Positions 59,297 through 64,000 of a stretch of 64,000 nt of DNA are shown here, one piece after another. The stretch is from Kaistia terrae (GTDB lineage: Bacteria; Pseudomonadota; Alphaproteobacteria; Rhizobiales; Kaistiaceae), in NCBI RefSeq assembly GCF_026344005.1, contig NZ_JAPKNH010000001.1:806001-870000 (forward strand). The letters run 5' to 3'. The first letter of the stretch is position 1. Every line of letters begins with the position of its first letter. The position numbers and the translations under genes were made by a program. The notes under the pieces were generated by a model. That model was not told the origin of the DNA. It did not search any database and saw only the letters and a list, made by a program, of their open reading frames with translations.

Positions 59297-59728
59297 TCAG
59301 ATCGTCGGTTCTGTGTCCCGGATCAGCGAGCAGCCAGCAATTTTCCAGCTGCCGTCGGGCTGCTTCTCGAACCGGTAGAGCGCCACCCAGTTCTGGCCGT
59401 CGGGGCCGGCCACATAGACCTTCTGCACGAAGCCGATCGGGCTGTCGGTGACGTCGCCATAGGCGACGCTGCGCGGCCGGTATATCGGCGGATAGGCCTG
59501 GCGGACCATGCTGAGGAAGATGTCCGGCGAGGGAAACATCCGCTGGATGCCCGGCGCGGCCAATCCATAGGCGGCATCGCCGTCGTCACGCTGGAACGCC
59601 GCGAGCTGATCGCGGACGGTCTGCTTCATCTGGCTCTTCTCGGCAACAGTCGGCTCTGCGGCTAAGGCTGAGGTGGAAAACAGGGCGGTCGCCAGCAGGA
59701 AGACGATGGTGAAGGCAATACGGGACAT
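59297..59728 (-). CDS. DUF4864 secreted protein
   Basis: The 143-residue protein has a signal peptide (AFTIVFLLATALFSTSALAAE) and a cystatin/NTF2-like body: VRDQLAAFQRDDGDAAYGLAAPGIQRMFPSPDIFLSMVRQAYPPIYRPRSVAY, ending KQPDGSWKIAGCSLI. Function is unknown. ATG 59728 with GGAG nine bases upstream is preferred to ATG 59734. Confidence 0.85.
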   Translation of the reverse strand: MSRIAFTIVFLLATALFSTSALAAEPTVAEKSQMKQTVRDQLAAFQRDDGDAAYGLAAPGIQRMFPSPDIFLSMVRQAYPPIYRPRSVAYGDVTDSPIGFVQKVYVAGPDGQNWVALYRFEKQPDGSWKIAGCSLIRDTEPTI

Positions 59729-59808
59729 GACCATTTGCTCCGGCGCTCGGCAAGATCGCGTTGATCCTCTGCCTTGAACTAGCTACGCAGCGCGTCGAGA
59801 CAAGGTTT

Positions 59809-59835
59809 CGCCGCGCAATCGATGATTGCGCGGCG
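59809..59835. other. Perfect 11-bp inverted repeat in a divergent promoter region
   Basis: CGCCGCGCAAT (59809-59819) and ATTGCGCGGCG (59825-59835) pair around CGATG between the divergent DUF4864 gene and the Lrp-like gene. It could be an operator or a hairpin; the T content is too low for a terminator. Confidence 0.45.
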
Positions 59836-59950
59836 GGTCGGGATCGCCCGAAATGGATGATTGGCGACCGCCCTGCTTGTGCGAGCGCATTGCGGGGAGG
59901 GGACCGGACCTGATATCCCGTCCCAGAGATAACGCGCTGCCGGAGGCCCC

Positions 59951-60187
59951 ATGCGAGCCCTTTTCGTTCAGATAAAATGCCATCTCGGCCGTGCCTATGA
60001 GGTGGCCAACGCCATCGCCGACGCCGAGATCGCCTCGGAAATCTATTCGACGGCCGGCGAGTTCGACCTTCTGGTCAAGTTCTACCTGCCCGACGACGCG
60101 GACCCCGGCCATTTCGTCACCGAATCGGTGCAGCGCTTCGATGGTATCCGCGACACCCGCACGATTATGACGTTCCGCGCGTTCTAG
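59951..60187 (+). CDS. Stand-alone Lrp/AsnC ligand-binding (RAM) domain protein
   Basis: The 78-residue protein is only the effector-binding alpha-beta domain of Lrp/AsnC regulators (RALFVQIKCHLGRAYEVANAIADAEIASEIYSTAGEFDLLVKFYL), with no DNA-binding helix-turn-helix. Such proteins form oligomeric rings that bind amino acids; their role is unknown. GGAGG precedes ATG 59951. Confidence 0.88.
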   Translation: MRALFVQIKCHLGRAYEVANAIADAEIASEIYSTAGEFDLLVKFYLPDDADPGHFVTESVQRFDGIRDTRTIMTFRAF

Positions 60188-60262
60188 AACGCTCCCGCTT
60201 CACAGAACCGGCACATTGCTCCGGCTCTCTGCCTTGTCGCGTGTCGTCACGTGAGCCGGTAC
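60184..60262. repeat. Degenerate relative of the RIME-like element
   Basis: From CTAGAACGCTCC to GTGAGCCGGTACCCAC the sequence keeps the order of blocks seen in 49436-49542 (ATTGCTCC, CGCG, GTCACGTGAGCCGGT). The match is partial, and the boundary is approximate. Confidence 0.4.
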
Positions 60263-60276
60263 CCACAGCGAGATCC

Positions 60277-60753
60277 ATGATGAAGAAACTCAGCCTGATC
60301 GCTTCCACCCTGATGCTGGCGCTGCCGGCTGCCGGTCATGCCGCCAACAAGCCCGTCGCTCCGCCCGTCATGGTCAGCGCCGGCAAGTGCGACAAGCTGA
60401 TTGTCGCCGGCAAGGACGCCACCAAGCAGTGCAAGAATTCGGTCGCCAGCGTGCCAACGCCGGGCGGCGTCGTCATGTTCATCTTCACCCAGGGCAAGAC
60501 CCTAATCGGCTTCAGCGGCGACGCCACGAAGCTGGCGGGCGACAAGAAGACCGGTATTGCCGGCGTGCCGGTGCTGGATGTCACCATCCGCTCCGACAAG
60601 GAGCCGCAGGTGATCGCGGCCACCGAAGGCTTCTGCAAGTTCAGCGATCCCTATTCCGGCAAGCCGGCCATCGTTTCCTGCACGGCCAAGACGGCCGAGG
60701 GCACGTTCACGGGATCGTTCAAGTCGAACGGCAAGAAGCCCACGGCGCAGTAG
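60277..60753 (+). CDS. Secreted hypothetical protein
   Basis: The ~158-residue protein has a signal peptide (KLSLIASTLMLALPAAGHA) and a small beta-rich body with pairs of cysteines in SAGKCDKLIV, TKQCKNSV, EGFCKFSD and VSCTAK. The four cysteines could form two disulfides in the periplasm. I recognise no family. It is convergent with ynfA. Confidence 0.75.
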   Translation: MMKKLSLIASTLMLALPAAGHAANKPVAPPVMVSAGKCDKLIVAGKDATKQCKNSVASVPTPGGVVMFIFTQGKTLIGFSGDATKLAGDKKTGIAGVPVLDVTIRSDKEPQVIAATEGFCKFSDPYSGKPAIVSCTAKTAEGTFTGSFKSNGKKPTAQ

Positions 60754-60765
60754 GCAGATCCAGGG

Positions 60766-61086
60766 TCAGCCGCGCGGCGCGAGCAGGATGATCGCCGCGC
60801 CGGCGAGGCAGACGGCGGCGCCGGTCAGGTCCCAGCGGTCGGGCCGGGCGCCTTCGATGATCCAGAGCCACAGGATCGACATCGCAATATAGATGCCGCC
60901 ATAGGCGGCATAGGCGCGACCGGCGGCGGCGCTGTCGACCAGCGTCAGCAGATAGGCGAACAGCGCCAGCGCCAGGACACCGGGAACGAGCCACCAGACG
61001 GAACGGTCGAGCTTCAGCCATGCCCAGAAGGCGAAGCAGCCGGCGATTTCGGCCAGCGCCGCGGCGACATAAATCGCGATCGTCAT
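60766..61086 (-). CDS. YnfA/UPF0060 small membrane protein
   Basis: The 106-residue protein has four membrane helices and the family signature [30 protein letters not shown] and [22 protein letters not shown], ending [21 protein letters not shown]. The topology resembles small multidrug resistance proteins, but substrates are not firmly established. Confidence 0.92.
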   Translation of the reverse strand: MTIAIYVAAALAEIAGCFAFWAWLKLDRSVWWLVPGVLALALFAYLLTLVDSAAAGRAYAAYGGIYIAMSILWLWIIEGARPDRWDLTGAAVCLAGAAIILLAPRG

Positions 61087-61202
61087 TCTATGAGAAGCCC
61101 CGTCCGCGTACCGTCTCTGGCGATTGTGCGCCAGTTCCCTGCGCGCACTCGCCTCGACAAGGCAGCATCGCCTTGGGTGTCATCGGTGGAATATCAGGGG
61201 AG

Positions 61203-61278
61203 TGGTGAGCCCGTCGGGATTCGAACCCGAGACCCCATGATTAAAAGTCACGTGCTCTACCAGCTGAGCTACGGGCTC
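61203..61278 (-). tRNA. tRNA-Lys (anticodon TTT)
   Basis: On the minus strand the 76-base gene starts GAGCCCGTAGCTCAGCTGG and has acceptor arms GAGCCCG/CGGGCTC, the D arm GCTC/GAGC, the anticodon arm CGTGA-CTTTTAA-TCATG and the T arm with GGTTCGAATC. Encoded ACCA ends the gene. The anticodon TTT reads lysine codons. No integrase or other sign of an insertion at this tRNA is seen. Confidence 0.97.
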
Positions 61279-61365
61279 ATCGAGGTTGGGCCTCGAATTC
61301 GGGCGGAACCTAGTCGCCACGACGGGGCGGGTCAAGACACCTTCCGGCAACGATCGCTCGGTGGT

Positions 61366-61384
61366 CCACCGATTTTATCGGTGG
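61366..61384. promoter_or_regulatory. Perfect inverted repeat upstream of UDP-glucose dehydrogenase gene
   Basis: CCACCGAT-TTT-ATCGGTGG is an eight-base perfect inverted repeat. It lies about 120 bp before the ugd-like gene and about 90 bp upstream of the divergent tRNA gene. It could be an operator for either. Confidence 0.4.
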
Positions 61385-61504
61385 CTCAAGCGTCCCTGTC
61401 GCATTCGCGCGAGATTGCGGCCTTCGAATGCGTTATGAACGCACCATATTTCTCCATTACACTGCTCCCTTGGTCATTCTCTCGGGAAAATCGAAGGCAT
61501 CACC

Positions 61505-62848
61505 ATGCGCATCGCGATGATTGGTTCTGGTTATGTCGGGCTCGTTTCCGGCGCTTGTCTGGCGGATTTCGGCCATGACGTGACCTGCATCGACAAGGAT
61601 GCGGCCAAGATCGAGGCTCTGAAGCAGAATCAGATCCCGATCTTCGAGCCGGGACTGGAGGCGCTCGTCGCCTCGAACGTCCGGGCAGGGCGCCTGTCGT
61701 TCACCACCGAGTTCGAGGGGCCGGTCGCGGCCGCCGACGTCGTCTTCATTGCCGTGGGCACCCCGTCGCGACGCGGCGATGGTCATGCCGACCTTTCCTA
61801 TGTCTACGCGGCGGCGCGCGAGATTGCGCTGGCGGTCAAGGGCTTCACCGTCGTCGTCACCAAGTCGACCGTGCCGGTCGGCACCGGCGACGAGGTCGAG
61901 CGCGTCATTCGCGAAGCCAACCCCGACGCGGATGTCGCCGTCGTCTCCAATCCGGAATTCCTGCGCGAAGGCGCCGCCATCGCCGACTTCAAGCGGCCGG
62001 ACCGCATTGTCGTCGGCCTCGATGGCGATCGCGGCAAGGAAGCCATGTCCGAGGTCTATCGGCCGCTCTATCTCAACCAGGCGCCGATTCTGTTCACGTC
62101 CCGTCGCTCGTCCGAGCTGATCAAATACGCCGCCAACGCCTTCCTCGCGATGAAGATCACCTTCATCAACGAGATGGCCGATCTGTGCGAAAGCGTCGGC
62201 GCCGACGTCCAGGCGGTCTCGCGCGGCATCGGCCTCGACAATCGCATCGGCTCCAAGTTCCTGCATGCGGGCCCGGGCTATGGCGGCTCGTGCTTCCCCA
62301 AGGATACCATTGCCCTCGTCAAGACGGCGCAGGATCAGGGCACGCCGCTGCGGCTGATCGAGACCACGGTGTCGATCAACGACCAGCGCAAGCGCGCCAT
62401 GGCGCGCAAGGTGATCCAGGCCTCGGGCGGCGAGATCCGCGGCAAGAAGGTCGCCATCCTCGGCCTGACCTTCAAGCCGAACACCGACGACATGCGCGAG
62501 GCGCCGTCGCTTTCGATCATCCAGGCGCTGCAGGATGCCGGCGCCAGGGTTTCGGCCTTCGATCCCGAAGGCATGGAGCCGGCGCGCCAGCTTCTTGGCG
62601 GTGTCGACTACGCGAGCGATGCCTATGACGCGGCGCAGGATGCCGATGTCCTTGTGATCGTGACGGAGTGGGACGTTTTCCGCGCACTCGATCTGAAGCG
62701 CTTGAAGGCAGCGATGAAGTCGCCGCTGATGGTTGATCTTCGCAACATCTATCGCCGTGACGATGTCGTTCGCGAGGGCTTCCGCTATGTCAGCATAGGC
62801 CGGCCGGGCGATGACGCTGCGTTCCAGCTGGACGTTGCTGCCGAGTAA
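61505..62848 (+). CDS. UDP-glucose 6-dehydrogenase
   Basis: The enzyme oxidises UDP-glucose to UDP-glucuronate for polysaccharide synthesis. The 447-residue protein begins MRIAMIGSGYVGLVSGACLADFGHDV with the NAD-binding motif. It contains KSTVPVGTGDEVE, NPEFLREGAAIADFKRPDRIVVG and the catalytic Cys in GPGYGGSCFPKDT near residue 263. It is a single gene here, not in a capsule cluster. Confidence 0.95.
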   Translation: MRIAMIGSGYVGLVSGACLADFGHDVTCIDKDAAKIEALKQNQIPIFEPGLEALVASNVRAGRLSFTTEFEGPVAAADVVFIAVGTPSRRGDGHADLSYVYAAAREIALAVKGFTVVVTKSTVPVGTGDEVERVIREANPDADVAVVSNPEFLREGAAIADFKRPDRIVVGLDGDRGKEAMSEVYRPLYLNQAPILFTSRRSSELIKYAANAFLAMKITFINEMADLCESVGADVQAVSRGIGLDNRIGSKFLHAGPGYGGSCFPKDTIALVKTAQDQGTPLRLIETTVSINDQRKRAMARKVIQASGGEIRGKKVAILGLTFKPNTDDMREAPSLSIIQALQDAGARVSAFDPEGMEPARQLLGGVDYASDAYDAAQDADVLVIVTEWDVFRALDLKRLKAAMKSPLMVDLRNIYRRDDVVREGFRYVSIGRPGDDAAFQLDVAAE

Positions 62849-62996
62849 TCGGCTTCCATGAGTTGCGTCGTCTAGGCGCTTGAATTCATGTAGAAAAGCG
62901 ACTTGTGGGAGCGGCCGGTCACGTTTTGGTCTGGTCATTCCTCTTGGGAATGGCATGATCCGATAGGGATTCTGAAAAGAATCGCGCGGGGATGCC

Positions 62997-64000
62997 ATGC
63001 TCAACAGACGTATTCGTAGGACAATCGCCACTCTTGTGCTGGCCGGAGGAGCGTCTCTGCTTCTTTCGGCGTGCTCGGAGGAGAAACCGGCGCCTTTGCC
63101 GCCGCGGGCGGTTCGCACCCTCGTCGTCGAGAAGAAGCCGATGATCCTGACGGCCGAGGGGGCCGGCACGATCCAGGCGCGTTATGTCAATAATATCGGC
63201 TTCCTGGTGAGCGGGCGGCTGCTGACGCGAAATGTCGATGTCGGCGCTTTCGTCAAGAATGACGACCTTTTGGCGAGCCTCGATCCTGTCGACTACAAGT
63301 CCCGGCTTACGGCGGCTGAATCGCAGGTGACGTCCGCGCAGGCGGCGCTCGACCAGGCAGCCGGCGAGGAGAGCCGCTTCAAGGAACTGCTGAAGAACGG
63401 CTTTACCCCGCAGGCGCGTTACGACCAGGCCCTGAAGGATCTGCAGACGGCGCAGGCTGGCGTGGTTGGCGCCAAGGCCAATCTCAAGCTGGCGCAGGAC
63501 CAGCTTCGCTACACCGATCTCCATTCGCCGACCGAGGGCGTGGTGACCCAGACCGGCGCCAATGTCGGCCAGGTGGTGCAGGCGGGCGAAATGGTCATCC
63601 AGCTGTCGAGTTTCAGCGACCGCGACGGCGTCTTCTCCGTACCGGTTCTCTACATCAGCGCCGCCAAAGTCGGCATGGCGGTCAAGGTCTGGTTGCAGGC
63701 CAAGCCGACCGAGATCGTGCAGGGCGTCGTCCGCGAGATCGCGCCGAACGCCGATCCGATCACCGGCACCTACACGGTCAAGGTCACGCTCGTCGATCCG
63801 CCGGCCGATATGTTCATTGGCGCGGTCGTGGTTGGAGAGGTCGACACCGAGGGGCACGAGGTCGTCACGGTGCCGGCGACCGCCATCCTCCAGACCGGTG
63901 ACAAGCCGGAGGTCTGGGTTGTCAGCGCCGACAATGTCGTGAAGAAGGTTCCGGTGACGGTCGACCGATACGACACGTCAACCGTCACGATCTCGAGCGG
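62997..64000 (+). CDS. RND-efflux periplasmic adaptor (HlyD/MFP) lipoprotein, 3' end outside the window
   Basis: The reading frame starts at ATG 62997 with GCGGGG upstream and is open to the window edge (334 codons seen). It has a signal peptide with lipobox LSAC, then the adaptor layout: a lipoyl-like half (VSGRLLTRNVDVGAFVKNDDLLASLD), an alpha-hairpin rich in Gln/Ala (AESQVTSAQAALDQA to QAGVVGAKANLKLAQDQL), the second lipoyl half (LHSPTEGVVTQTGANVGQVVQAG) and a beta-barrel. Such proteins link an inner-membrane RND pump to an outer-membrane channel; the pump gene should follow to the right. Confidence 0.9.
   Translation, partial: MLNRRIRRTIATLVLAGGASLLLSACSEEKPAPLPPRAVRTLVVEKKPMILTAEGAGTIQARYVNNIGFLVSGRLLTRNVDVGAFVKNDDLLASLDPVDYKSRLTAAESQVTSAQAALDQAAGEESRFKELLKNGFTPQARYDQALKDLQTAQAGVVGAKANLKLAQDQLRYTDLHSPTEGVVTQTGANVGQVVQAGEMVIQLSSFSDRDGVFSVPVLYISAAKVGMAVKVWLQAKPTEIVQGVVREIAPNADPITGTYTVKVTLVDPPADMFIGAVVVGEVDTEGHEVVTVPATAILQTGDKPEVWVVSADNVVKKVPVTVDRYDTSTVTISS

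Noticed and set aside
61203-61278. tRNA-Lys as an integration site of a mobile island
   Set aside because: No integrase, no direct repeat of the tRNA 3' end, and ordinary genes on both sides.

Overview
The window is 64 kb of GC-rich chromosomal DNA from an alphaproteobacterium, most likely of the order Hyphomicrobiales (Rhizobiales). The evidence is the gene order SPOR protein-nagZ-scpA-scpB-tatABC-serS-surE-pcm-LysM/LytM lipoprotein-yajC-secD-secF. Other support comes from an alphaproteobacterial-type LexA box between uvrA and ssb, a DUF1127 gene followed by CCUCC-loop hairpins, and rhizobial-type intergenic palindromes. The genus is not determined. There is no prophage, integrase, insertion sequence, CRISPR array or rRNA operon; almost everything is housekeeping or transport.

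Layout. 1-3.3 kb: cell wall recycling and chromosome condensation (SPOR protein, nagZ, scpA, scpB). 3.5-5.7 kb: a TAXI-type binding protein and a solitary ABC ATPase that interrupt this block. 5.8-18.5 kb: protein export and envelope genes (tatABC, the yajC-secD-secF translocon accessory genes, a LytM-type envelope factor) with serS, surE, pcm, a P-loop ATPase, a Mth938-like protein and an NDUFAF6-like protein. 18.6-22.3 kb, minus strand: an unassigned radical SAM protein, trmFO, and a 52-residue DUF1127 gene with three tandem hairpins carrying identical anti-Shine-Dalgarno loops. 22.5-35.3 kb: mixed accessory genes (NfeD/slipin pair, VOC proteins, SulP transporter, AlkZ-like protein, LysE exporter, LOG protein, APH-like kinase, XRE-cupin regulator with a divergent EamA exporter). 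35.5-39.5 kb: a complete CUT2 sugar ABC transporter. 39.6-50.3 kb: small secreted proteins, uvrA and ssb sharing an SOS box, an iron-type alcohol dehydrogenase, a Mug-like protein, MOSC, GT25, CHAD and MarC proteins. 50.6-59.1 kb: gyrA, coaD, two cyclophilins, a YddG-type exporter and queA-tgt (queuosine). 59.3-64 kb: small proteins, tRNA-Lys(TTT), UDP-glucose dehydrogenase and the start of an RND-efflux adaptor cut by the window edge.

The most notable observations are: the DUF1127/cuckoo-type sRNA array; a GyrA whose quinolone-contact positions are Ala and Phe; a TGT in which three of four zinc ligands are replaced; a Mug-like protein without the canonical active-site motif; a phytoene-synthase-fold protein without either DxxxD motif; a LytM protein with degenerate zinc ligands; an uncharacterised radical SAM enzyme; and dispersed palindromes that supply a stop codon (marC) and a ribosome binding site (tgt). 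Start codons were often moved downstream of the longest open frame on the basis of Shine-Dalgarno sequences, signal peptides and family N-termini; each entry says so.
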